Part shown: positions 17,001 to 23,773 of the stretch, piece by piece | Layout: each line of letters starts with the position of its first letter | Numbering within the stretch: position 1 is the stretch's first letter | From: JAAELZ01 sp965209105 | GTDB taxonomy: Bacteria > Pseudomonadota > Gammaproteobacteria > Arenicellales > Poriferihabitantaceae | DNA: 23,773 nt | Direction: 5' to 3' | Assembly (NCBI GenBank): GCA_965209105.1 | Contig: CBDBQB010000010.1 | Location: 1-23,773, forward strand | Translations under genes and position numbers: made by a program | Notes under the pieces: model-generated | Database searches by the model: none | Told to the model about the DNA's origin: nothing | What the model saw: the letters and a program-made list of their open reading frames with translations, nothing else

Positions 17001-17021
17001 TAGATAGAGAGCCAGTATGCT

Positions 17022-18179
17022 CTAAATCGAGTCGTACACTGCGTGAGTCTTTGCTACGACGTTTTGCCAAGAAAAGTGTTTCGCCTGTAATTGTCCAGCT
17101 AAAGCGTAGTGCGCATTTAGCTCGACATCATGCAATAAATTACCTAATTGTGAGCTAATATGTTCGGTATTTAGTGGGTCAACGTGTAAGGCATTATCGG
17201 CTGATATTTCAGCCAATGCACCTGAGTTAGAAGTCAGGCATGCGCAACCACTTTGCATCGCTTCTAATAGAGGTAGGCCAAAGCCCTCGTACAAAGATGG
17301 ATATACGAAAACGGATGCTCCCGCGTAGAAGATCGGCAGGAATTCTTGTGGAAGAAACCCAATGTTTTTGACTAAGCCCTGACGGTTAAGCTGATCTATT
17401 TGAGTCGCTAGCTTTTTGCACTTCCAGCCATACGGACCTGCCAGCACTAAGGGAAATGAATTTTTAATTTTTACATCTAGTGCGCAATACGCGGACAATA
17501 CACGTTGAATATTTTTTCTAGGTTCAAGTGCGCCGACGCATAAAACATACTGTTTATACTCAAGGCCATATTGGTCTAACACCGCATGGCAGTCGGCTTG
17601 AGTACGCGGATAGAAGGTATTGTCAGCAGCAAGGTGGGTGACGTGTATGCGTTCTGGTGCAATGCTGTATGTTTGTATGAGTTCTGATTTAACACTATTG
17701 CTAATAGTAATTATCGGCTCTTGACTGATTGATAGTTGTTCAAAATAACGATTGAGGAAGCGAATTCTATGCTGAGGGTGGGTCTCTGGATAATAGCGAT
17801 GCGATAGGTCGTAGACGGTAGATACGCGTGGAATAGACAGTGTTTTGAGTGAATAGTTGATGTCGTGGTGAAGTGTGTGAGAATCAAGTTCGGAGCTCAC
17901 TAAACGATGGAAGCGATCGCTGTCTATTTTCCTATATAGGTCGTAAATAAAAGGAATATGGCCGGCCATTTGCCTCCACTGCACGGAGTGTTTGGGTTGT
18001 ACTTCAAGCTGCTTGAACAATGTTGGTAGCGAGTGTTCGGTATACAATTTCCCGCCATGCGCTACCGATACGGGTAGTTCAGTTTGATGACTACCGCGCA
18101 AGAGCTCGATCGCATAACGGCCAATTCCGGTGATCGGCGCACGAATGCTGTTCAAGTTATAGAGGACTTTTCTCGTCAA
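17022..18179 (-). CDS. Glycosyltransferase family 4 (mannosyl/rhamnosyltransferase type)
   Basis: This 385-aa retaining GT4 enzyme should transfer a sugar from a nucleotide donor to the growing lipid-linked polysaccharide at the cytoplasmic face. The N-terminal domain has the acceptor-side loop ITGIGRYAIELL (about residues 16-27). The C-terminal donor domain has LCVGALEPRKNIQRVL (about 213-228), LVLAGPYGW, and the E-x7-E motif YEGFGLPLLEAM (E298 and E306). With manC and gmd nearby, GDP-mannose or GDP-rhamnose is the likely donor, as for WbpY/WbpZ-type enzymes; this is inference. The start is a TTG at 18179, five bases after the stop of the upstream glycosyltransferase, and no alternative start occurs for about 70 codons. 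The two are clearly co-transcribed. Confidence 0.9.
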   Translation of the reverse strand: MTRKVLYNLNSIRAPITGIGRYAIELLRGSHQTELPVSVAHGGKLYTEHSLPTLFKQLEVQPKHSVQWRQMAGHIPFIYDLYRKIDSDRFHRLVSSELDSHTLHHDINYSLKTLSIPRVSTVYDLSHRYYPETHPQHRIRFLNRYFEQLSISQEPIITISNSVKSELIQTYSIAPERIHVTHLAADNTFYPRTQADCHAVLDQYGLEYKQYVLCVGALEPRKNIQRVLSAYCALDVKIKNSFPLVLAGPYGWKCKKLATQIDQLNRQGLVKNIGFLPQEFLPIFYAGASVFVYPSLYEGFGLPLLEAMQSGCACLTSNSGALAEISADNALHVDPLNTEHISSQLGNLLHDVELNAHYALAGQLQAKHFSWQNVVAKTHAVYDSI

Positions 18180-18184
18180 GTTGC

Positions 18185-19306
18185 TCAGTTTCGATAGTGG
18201 TTGCTTAGAATCTTTGAATATAAAGACTCCAAAGCAGAAGAGAATATCTCCTCGGTAAACCGTTCCTGATATCGTTTTAAACCATTTACGCCAAGGCGGT
18301 GAGCCAGATCAGGATCCGAGCTCAGTAAGTTCATAGCGCCTGCCAAGGCTTTGGCGTCTCCTTTTGAAACCGTTAGCGCTTCTTGTTGGTGACGAGCAAC
18401 CCACGGTACGGATGATTCCAAATTTGTATTGATGATCGGCTTGGCTAACCGCATGGCTTCTAGTTGAACTAAGGCAAAAGCTTCGTTTTCCTTGACAGAC
18501 GGAACAATCAAAGCCGTCGTTTCGCGTAACATTTCGATGACTTCATCATTTGACGCGTGTGGGAAAAAATGGATTTGATCAGTCAAACCCATATCACCAG
18601 CTAGTTTTTTGTGTTTATCAAATAAAGGGCCATCGCCAGCAATATAGAGCTGCATCGACGAACCTTCTAGCGCGCGAATGGCGATATCAATGCCTTTATA
18701 GGAGACGTGTCTGCCCAAGAGGAGAAAATATTTATGAGTAGAGCGTTGAATTCTGGGATCATCAGATACGGGCTCAATTGCTCGAATACCGTACGGGATG
18801 ACTGTGATCTTGTTGCGAAAATTGCGAAGAAAGAACGACTGTTTCGTCATATGAGTTGAGGTCACAATAATAGCTTTTGCACGCAGTAACATAAAAAATG
18901 TAAATGGCCACACGAGCCACTTGAGTCTTTTTTGGGCAACGACTTCGGAATGCCAATGCACGACTATTGGCGCGGGTCTAAAGGCAATGAACAGCGCTAT
19001 ATCTGCTAGCGGAAATGGGTAGTGCACCGCTATAAGGTGGTGTTTTCTGGTGTTCCTTAAAACTTTAACGATGAGTGATGGGGCAATTGGCATAGATGCA
19101 ATTTGCATATAAGAATGGCAACGAAAAATTTGTGCTTTGCCAGTTTTTTCCATGCTTACCGATCCGTCTTCACCGGTTGTAATGACGGTGTGTGAATAAC
19201 CTGCTAAAATTGTAGTTATATTATCCACGACCTTTTGGATGCCCCCTTGTATAGGCAAATATATTTTGCAAACATGTAAAATGCTCGGATTTGAGTGGTC
19301 GTTCAT
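18185..19306 (-). CDS. Glycosyltransferase family 4
   Basis: The 373-aa protein is a second GT4-type glycosyltransferase. It has the N-terminal glycine loop PIQGGIQKVVDNIT (about residues 18-31), VVHWHSE (about 115-121) and TSTHMTKQSF. In the donor domain it has FLLLGRHVSYKGIDIAI (about 194-210), YIAGDGPLF and the E-x7-E motif ENEAFALVQLEA (E275 and E283). It is the first gene of the minus-strand sugar operon. The closely spaced pair of GT4 enzymes next to gmd, manC and wzm-wzt resembles the wbpX/wbpY/wbpZ set of the Pseudomonas common-antigen locus, but donor and linkage cannot be read from sequence. Its start is 94 bases from the IS5-family element, so the operon's native promoter region may have been disturbed. 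Confidence 0.9.
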   Translation of the reverse strand: MNDHSNPSILHVCKIYLPIQGGIQKVVDNITTILAGYSHTVITTGEDGSVSMEKTGKAQIFRCHSYMQIASMPIAPSLIVKVLRNTRKHHLIAVHYPFPLADIALFIAFRPAPIVVHWHSEVVAQKRLKWLVWPFTFFMLLRAKAIIVTSTHMTKQSFFLRNFRNKITVIPYGIRAIEPVSDDPRIQRSTHKYFLLLGRHVSYKGIDIAIRALEGSSMQLYIAGDGPLFDKHKKLAGDMGLTDQIHFFPHASNDEVIEMLRETTALIVPSVKENEAFALVQLEAMRLAKPIINTNLESSVPWVARHQQEALTVSKGDAKALAGAMNLLSSDPDLAHRLGVNGLKRYQERFTEEIFSSALESLYSKILSNHYRN

Positions 19307-19395
19307 TATGGTAATAATGATTCACGCGCCGCGCGCGCAAAGTTAGGTAGCTCTTCTTAGAAATGAAGATTTGAGTCTGTCGTAATAGATTCAAT

Positions 19396-19400
19396 TAATA
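19396..19400. repeat. Possible target duplication of the IS5-family element, left copy
   Basis: TAATA abuts the left inverted repeat and is repeated at 20641-20645. A duplication of only TA would also fit, so the true length is uncertain. Confidence 0.5.
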
Positions 19401-19418
19401 GAGACCTTTGCATAATTC
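19401..19418. repeat. IS5-family terminal inverted repeat, left
   Basis: The left end begins GAGACCTTTGCATAATTC and pairs with the right end at 20623-20640 with two mismatches in the first 16 bases. Confidence 0.85.
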
Positions 19419-19481
19419 CGAAAGGGTCGAGACATAAATGTTAAAATTCAAACAGAATTATATCGTTAGGAAATAGTCGCT

Positions 19482-20465
19482 ATGTCTTGGAAAAACCTAT
19501 CACAATATGGCCTTGCAGACGCCTTGTTATCGAAGCATGATAGTCTAAAAGAGCTTGATGATGTTCATCAAATTATCGATTGGCCTGAGATCGAAGGTCT
19601 TCTGAGTCCGTTATATTCCAGTAAACGAGGTAAGCCAGCCTTTCCGCCGCTGATGATGTTTAAAGTGATGCTGCTCCAAGCCTGGTATAACTTAAGCGAC
19701 CCAGCGATGGAGAAACAACTGGCTCGGGATTTATTGTTTCGCCGCTTTGTTGGTCTGAATCTAAGCGATTCGATACCTGATCATTCAACTATCTGGCGAT
19801 TCAGGAATCTTCTTCAGAAAGAAGGCTTATTGGATGCCATGTTAGCGCGTATCAATACGCAACTTGCCCGAGCCAGTTTGATCGTCACCCAAGGTTCGAT
19901 CAGTATTGTGGATGCCACCGTGATTGAAGCCAAGCAATCTCGCCCGAGGAAGAATAAGAAAGGTAAAAATACGCAAGACCCTGAAGCGGCTTATACCTCA
20001 AAGATATCAGCCGATGGTAAACGTAAAACGACGTACGGATATAAGCTTCATGCAAATACAGATGAAGATGGCTTTATCAAGAAATTGGCGTATAGCCCAG
20101 CGAACGACCATGACTCACAGCATTTTGATGAGGTATTGACGGGCAAGGAATCTGCTGTCTATGCTGACAGTGCCTATGCTAGCCAGAAGAATGAAGAGCG
20201 ACTCGGCAAGAAAAGCAAGATATTGTATCGAGCTTATCGGAACGCACCATTGAGTGATGCGCAGAAAGCGGCGAATAAAATACGTTCTGGTATCCGTTCG
20301 ACAGTTGAGCGTGTCTTTGGCTTACTGAAACTTCACCACGGATTATCAAAAGCGCGTTATATGGGTTTGGAGCGAAACAAATGCCGAGCGCAGCTGATCG
20401 CGATGAGCCACAACATCAAGTGTGGCCTGTCGATATACCGGAAAATGCAGGTGAGTTGTGCCTAA
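19482..20465 (+). CDS. IS5 family transposase
   Basis: The 327-aa protein has the IS5 N-terminal domain (LLSPLYSSKRGKPAFPPLMM, then LARDLLFRRFVGL and IPDHSTIWRFRNLL). The catalytic core has likely DDE residues D144 (SIVDATVIEA), D229 (VYADSAYAS) and E276 (STVERVFGLLKLHHGL). A ribosome site (AGGAAA) precedes ATG 19482. The frame is intact with no sign of decay. It reads toward wzm, so transcription leaving the element could reach the exporter genes. Confidence 0.96.
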   Translation: MSWKNLSQYGLADALLSKHDSLKELDDVHQIIDWPEIEGLLSPLYSSKRGKPAFPPLMMFKVMLLQAWYNLSDPAMEKQLARDLLFRRFVGLNLSDSIPDHSTIWRFRNLLQKEGLLDAMLARINTQLARASLIVTQGSISIVDATVIEAKQSRPRKNKKGKNTQDPEAAYTSKISADGKRKTTYGYKLHANTDEDGFIKKLAYSPANDHDSQHFDEVLTGKESAVYADSAYASQKNEERLGKKSKILYRAYRNAPLSDAQKAANKIRSGIRSTVERVFGLLKLHHGLSKARYMGLERNKCRAQLIAMSHNIKCGLSIYRKMQVSCA

Positions 20466-20622
20466 AGGCCACGAAAGGCGATTAAACCAGCCTCTTTCCT
20501 TGGAAAAGGCGCCTCAAATGGTGTTAATTCCATCGAATCGGGTCGAAAAGCCCCTTTGCGAAGATAAATGCACATGTGTCGCTCAAAAAACGGAGTATTC
20601 ATACGAAGCGGCGGAAAAGCTG

Positions 20623-20640
20623 TGATAATGCAAAGCTCTC
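20623..20640. repeat. IS5-family terminal inverted repeat, right
   Basis: The right end reads TGATAATGCAAAGCTCTC on the plus strand, the complement of the left end apart from two mismatches in the outer 16 bases. Confidence 0.85.
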
Positions 20641-20645
20641 TAATA
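20641..20645. repeat. Possible target duplication of the IS5-family element, right copy
   Basis: TAATA follows the right inverted repeat and matches 19396-19400; a 2-bp TA duplication is the alternative. Confidence 0.5.
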
Positions 20646-20862
20646 AAGATGAAACACTATATTGATTCAGACAGCTCAAAGCCAATTTAGCTTTACATCG
20701 ATATAACTATTCAAAGCTAAAGTTCTACATTAAACCTTATTATAATCGACAGATGACTTCGAGTCGGATAAAGCCTAAATCTAACTCCTATTTTAAAACC
20801 CCAAATCGACAAAAACCGTATACCGATTTATATGTGATCCTAGATAAATAGATAAATTCTTG
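20641..20862. promoter_or_regulatory. AT-rich leader upstream of wzm
   Basis: Together with the IS tail (20466-20640) this makes nearly 400 bases without a gene. It holds a perfect TATAAT at 20741-20746, about 117 bases before wzm, without a good -35 box, and two short inverted repeats: AGCTTT with AAAGCT near 20690-20720, and AAATCG with CGATTT near 20805-20830. These could be a promoter and operator-like sites, but nothing here matches a known regulator or a JUMPstart element. Confidence 0.3.
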
Positions 20863-21663
20863 ATGCCTAACCTAAGTGTTAATATTAAAAATGCGTTGAA
20901 TGATCTCTCGCTAGCGTTATCAAAGCGAGATGTGTGGATGGCGCTGGGGTGGAATGATGTTAAGAACAGATATAACCGGTCCAGATTTGGCGCTCTCTGG
21001 GCGAGCTTAAGCATACTAATTTTTGTGTCTGCACTAGGGCCAGTCTATGCAAGAATAATGGGAGTGGAACTACGTGTTTATCTTTTGCATTTGTTATTAG
21101 GATTTGCAATTTGGAGCTATGCTTTGGCCATCGTGATGGAATGTGGTCGTGAATTCACAAATTCAGCGAGTTACCTTGTCTCATTTCAGCTCAGCTATTT
21201 TACTTTGCTTCTAAGAGTCGTGTGGAGAAATATAGTTGTGTTGGCTTTCCAGATGTTAGTTTTTTTATTGTTCGCTATGCTTTTACAAACTTCTATCGGA
21301 TTAATTTGGGGGGTGATTCCAGTTGCGTTACTGGTTGTTACTTTAAATGCACTCTGGATGGGTGTTCTTATGGCAGTATTTGCGACGCGTTTTCGAGACT
21401 TTTCCGAGCTCATGAATAATGTCTTAAGGCTGGTCTTTTTTATTACGCCTATCATTTGGATGCCAAGTCTCAACGCTGACTTGGCGCTAATTGCAGACCT
21501 AAATCCATTCTTTCATTTAATTGAAATATTTCGCGAGCCGCTTATATCAGGAACTATCAATGCTCGTAGTTGGATAATCTCAATTGTAATGCTGGTAGTG
21601 GGGTGGGGCGTTGCGTTTCCAGTCTTCGCGCGTTATCGATCACGTATTGCCTTTTGGCTGTAA
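20863..21663 (+). CDS. wzm: ABC-2 type polysaccharide exporter, permease subunit
   Basis: Wzm forms the inner-membrane channel that exports lipid-linked O-polysaccharide or similar glycans to the periplasm. The 266-aa protein has the N-terminal cytoplasmic block DVWMALGWNDVKNRYNRSRF and about six membrane segments. It also has the ABC-2 signature region FATRFRDFSELMNNVLRLVFFITPIIWMP (split here as FATRFRDFSEL and VFFITPIIWMP) and PFFHLIEIFREPLI, as in Wzm and KpsM proteins. A TTG at 20860 directly precedes the ATG; the ATG at 20863 is preferred. The wzt start follows after 17 bases. Confidence 0.93.
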   Translation: MPNLSVNIKNALNDLSLALSKRDVWMALGWNDVKNRYNRSRFGALWASLSILIFVSALGPVYARIMGVELRVYLLHLLLGFAIWSYALAIVMECGREFTNSASYLVSFQLSYFTLLLRVVWRNIVVLAFQMLVFLLFAMLLQTSIGLIWGVIPVALLVVTLNALWMGVLMAVFATRFRDFSELMNNVLRLVFFITPIIWMPSLNADLALIADLNPFFHLIEIFREPLISGTINARSWIISIVMLVVGWGVAFPVFARYRSRIAFWL

Positions 21664-21680
21664 ATCATACAGTAACTGCC

Positions 21681-22430
21681 ATGCCTCGAATTGTATTAGA
21701 ACAAGTTTCACTTGATTTTCCAGTCTATGACACAGTTAGTCGTTCGCTAACACGGTCAATTACGAAAGGAATTCCTGTCGGTGGAACGATTAAACTTGGT
21801 GAAGATAAACGAACGTCAATTCTCGCTCTCGACGAATTAGATCTTTCGTTTTCGGACGGTGATCGAGTTGCTTTGTTTGGTCACAACGGTGCCGGTAAAA
21901 CCTCTTTACTCAAGCTATTATCGGGGTTTTATGAGCCTACGTCTGGGACGCTAACTCGAAATGGGAAGGTATCTGTCTTGTTAGATTTAATGGCTGGCAT
22001 GGATGTGAATATAAATGGCTACGATAACATTTTGATTTGTGGAATGTTGCACGGACTAAATCGAAAAGAAGTGCTTGCGAGAATGGATGACATCGCTAGT
22101 TTTAGTGAACTAGGGTCTTATTTAGAGTTGCCTTTGAGACTATATTCACAAGGCATGATGTTGCGATTAGCATTCTCAATATGTACCAGTGTCGATTGCG
22201 ATATACTACTGTTGGATGAGTGGATTGGTGCGGGTGACCAAGCATTTATTCAGAAAGCTAAAGAACGGATTTCTGATATAGTGTACCGTTCTTCTATATT
22301 GGTTTTCGCGACGCATAGCCCTGATGTGGCACGGCTTCTATGCAATAAAGCACTTTTTTTAGAACATGGAAAGGTATTGTTAAATGGTGAAATTGATGAA
22401 GTCATCGCGTACCAAGCGAGTAAATACTAG
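21681..22430 (+). CDS. wzt: ABC-2 type polysaccharide exporter, ATP-binding subunit (short form)
   Basis: Wzt powers export through Wzm. The 249-aa protein has Walker A GHNGAGKT (residues 67-74), the ABC signature in the divergent form YSQGM (about 155-159) followed by MLRLAFS, Walker B ILLLDE (175-180) and the H-loop H212 (ATHSPD). Residues 1-50 carry the N-terminal extension (LDFPVYDTVSRSLTRSI) typical of Wzt/KpsT proteins. It ends soon after the nucleotide-binding domain, so it lacks the C-terminal carbohydrate-binding domain of long Wzt proteins. I chose ATG 21681; the open frame runs back into wzm to 21570, but only residues from this ATG match the family. It converges on the methyltransferase gene. 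Confidence 0.93.
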   Translation: MPRIVLEQVSLDFPVYDTVSRSLTRSITKGIPVGGTIKLGEDKRTSILALDELDLSFSDGDRVALFGHNGAGKTSLLKLLSGFYEPTSGTLTRNGKVSVLLDLMAGMDVNINGYDNILICGMLHGLNRKEVLARMDDIASFSELGSYLELPLRLYSQGMMLRLAFSICTSVDCDILLLDEWIGAGDQAFIQKAKERISDIVYRSSILVFATHSPDVARLLCNKALFLEHGKVLLNGEIDEVIAYQASKY

Positions 22431-22621
22431 TCTAAAAAAAATCTACTATCCATTCCTTACTACTTTGCTGAAGTTTAAAAGTAGATAAAGGTAAGCTAGC
22501 CTTCTACAGTACGGCCCAGATGCTATCTCATGTGATTCAGAAACTTGTTCACACATTTATGACTGTCCGCATCGCTACCCCTCTTGTATATGAGGCAATT
22601 TATCAACTATTGTTTTAGGGC

Positions 22622-23717
22622 TTAATCTAAAGAGGTTTTTAATATTTCGCTGCCAAATTTAAAGTGGGCATCTACGTTATGCACCAGTACGCGTGTTTCA
22701 AGTCCCGTAACATATTGTTCTATGGCGAATTCTAGTCTTACCTCTGCCCAGTAGACATTCATTTCGCTACTTTCAATAACCCTGTTAACATGTACAACCT
22801 CGCCTCTTGTAGAGCAAACGTCAAATTTAATTGATCCAGTTGGTTTGAGCAGTTTGTAACGGAAAGAGGCAATATATGTTCCTGGTAGTACAGGAATATA
22901 AGGCCCCAAAAATAACATAACCCGATTCTTTTCGAGAGACAGAAATAATTGACTCCGTGCCGCCAGCGTAATGCAATTGCCCAACTTGATTTAAAAATCT
23001 ATTGCGAACAAATCCGGGGAAGTCTTTAAGATAGATATCTTCTATTTTTAAAGTCAGAGCTTGTTCTTGAATATGCCCCGTCTTTTTCGCTACAAGCCAC
23101 CATATAAAGCTCTGATCGACATCATCACGAGCAGCGTCCAAGCGCTCATCTAGTTCTTGAATATCATCTGGTAAAAAAGTAACGGGTTGTTTGTCAAATT
23201 CTGAGTTTGTTGACCGGCAATGCCATATCCCATAAATATTTTCCACATGAAAGCCAGCCAATAAAACTAATTCATTTATCTCATTATTAGATAATTCCAA
23301 TGTGTGTTCAGGCTGAAAGTACCGTTTTGGTTGCGTCACCTTCCTGTTCGGTGAGTCAATTACTAAACAGCCATCCGGACGTAGCACGCGATTTGCTTCC
23401 TTCAAAAATCCAAGTAAAGTCCTAGAATCTAAATGTTCTATATTTTGACCTGAGAACAGCATATCTACGCTTTTGTTCGACACGCTAGACATATCATCGA
23501 CTGAATTTGAAATCCATTCAACATTTTCCGGTAACTCTTCAGGTTTTTTGATGTGTAGCTCTAACCCAATGTGTTTGTCTACGTGGCCATATTTTTTTTC
23601 AAACCACTCAAAGTACCACGCTCCAGAGCAGCCAGCCGACAATACTACCTCAGCGCCTTTGGGCATAATCTCAATTAAACGCCCCCTTTGTTGGTGTATT
23701 AGTTGATTAAATTCCAT
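22622..23717 (-). CDS. SAM-dependent methyltransferase with C-terminal beta-rich domain, one frameshift
   Basis: The N-terminal part (about residues 1-215) is a class I methyltransferase: motif I VVLSAGCSGAWYF (24-36), acidic residue in GLELHI, SVDMLFSGQNIEHLD (83-97), and ANRVLRPDGCLVIDSPNR (108-125). The frame diverges after residue 271. One G too many in the G4 run (CCCC at 22904-22907 on the plus strand) explains this. Removing it gives ESGYVIFGPYIPVLPGTY and a continuous 364-aa protein ending at 22622. The C-terminal 120 residues have the GPYIPLxxGxY pattern of beta-sandwich, carbohydrate-binding-like domains found on polysaccharide enzymes. Next to wzm-wzt it may methylate the glycan, possibly as chain terminator; that role is inference. 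Homopolymer context favours a sequencing error. No strong ribosome site precedes ATG 23717. Confidence 0.82.
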
Positions 23718-23773
23718 ATATTTGGCGCCAGATAGCTAGTTTCATGATCTTATTGTTTATACTATCTTTTGGC

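Larger units (their letters stand above)
19401..20640 (+). mobile_element. Complete IS5-family insertion sequence
   Basis: The 1240-bp element has one intact DDE transposase gene. Its ends read inward as GAGACCTTTGCATAAT on the left and GAGAGCTTTGCATTAT on the right (14 of 16 identical). The flanks carry a direct TAATA (or TA). Size, single gene and ends fit the IS5 family, but the subgroup cannot be fixed by eye. It lies between the divergently transcribed glycosyltransferase operon and wzm-wzt. Between the transposase stop and the right end are about 175 bases without a gene. Confidence 0.9.

Noticed and set aside
20490..20520. GGCGCCTC region as the right end of the IS5-family element
   Set aside because: It matches the left end poorly and has no matching direct repeat; the end at 20640 matches 14 of 16 bases with TAATA on both sides.
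21570..21680. Longer N-terminus for wzt starting inside wzm
   Set aside because: The added residues are a shifted reading of wzm; the Wzt family match starts at MPRIVLEQVS from 21681.
1..23773. CRISPR array, tRNA, rRNA or known defence system
   Set aside because: I saw no regularly spaced repeats, no tRNA-like cloverleaf and no proteins of known defence families in the window.

Overview
The window looks like the chromosome of a gammaproteobacterium of moderate GC content. The evidence is a set of housekeeping genes of gammaproteobacterial type (queE, ygiQ, marC, trhO, ygfZ and the adjacent pair rnr-rlmB) followed by an LPS/O-polysaccharide locus. The species cannot be named from the sequence.

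Layout. 1-1212 (minus): the 5' part of an exported, probably surface-associated protein whose frame is broken many times. 1555-2406 (minus): polyphosphate kinase 2. 2553-6052 (plus): a tight run queE-ygiQ-marC. 6225-7210 (plus): trhO, split by two single-base insertions, converging on ygfZ (7261-8169, minus). 8374-11500 (plus): rnr-rlmB. 11604-14240: a small minus-strand reading frame cut in two by a complete IS66-family element (11733-14103) with a perfect 8-bp target duplication. 14247-19306 (minus): manC, gmd, a possible broken small gene, and two GT4 glycosyltransferases. 19401-20640: a complete IS5-family element in the divergent intergenic region. 20863-22430 (plus): wzm-wzt, an ABC-2 polysaccharide exporter. 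22622-23717 (minus): a SAM methyltransferase with a C-terminal beta-rich domain, split by one frameshift.

How the genes work together. ManC makes GDP-mannose and Gmd converts it to GDP-4-keto-6-deoxymannose. The glycosyltransferases build a chain on a lipid carrier and Wzm/Wzt export it. The set resembles the Pseudomonas common-antigen (D-rhamnan) locus, but the reductase that completes the nucleotide sugar is not in the window. The methyltransferase could modify or cap the chain; this is inference.

Sequence quality. The clearest frame breaks (ppk2, trhO, the methyltransferase, several in the left-edge gene) are single-base gains or losses in short homopolymers, and two cases are compensating -1/+1 pairs. 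This is the signature of consensus errors more than of gene decay, so the affected proteins should be read as corrected reconstructions. I see no clearly new defence or mobile system. The most informative unusual features are the two clean transposon insertions in the polysaccharide locus, the gene split by IS66, and the pairing of a short Wzt with a methyltransferase carrying a beta-sandwich-like domain.
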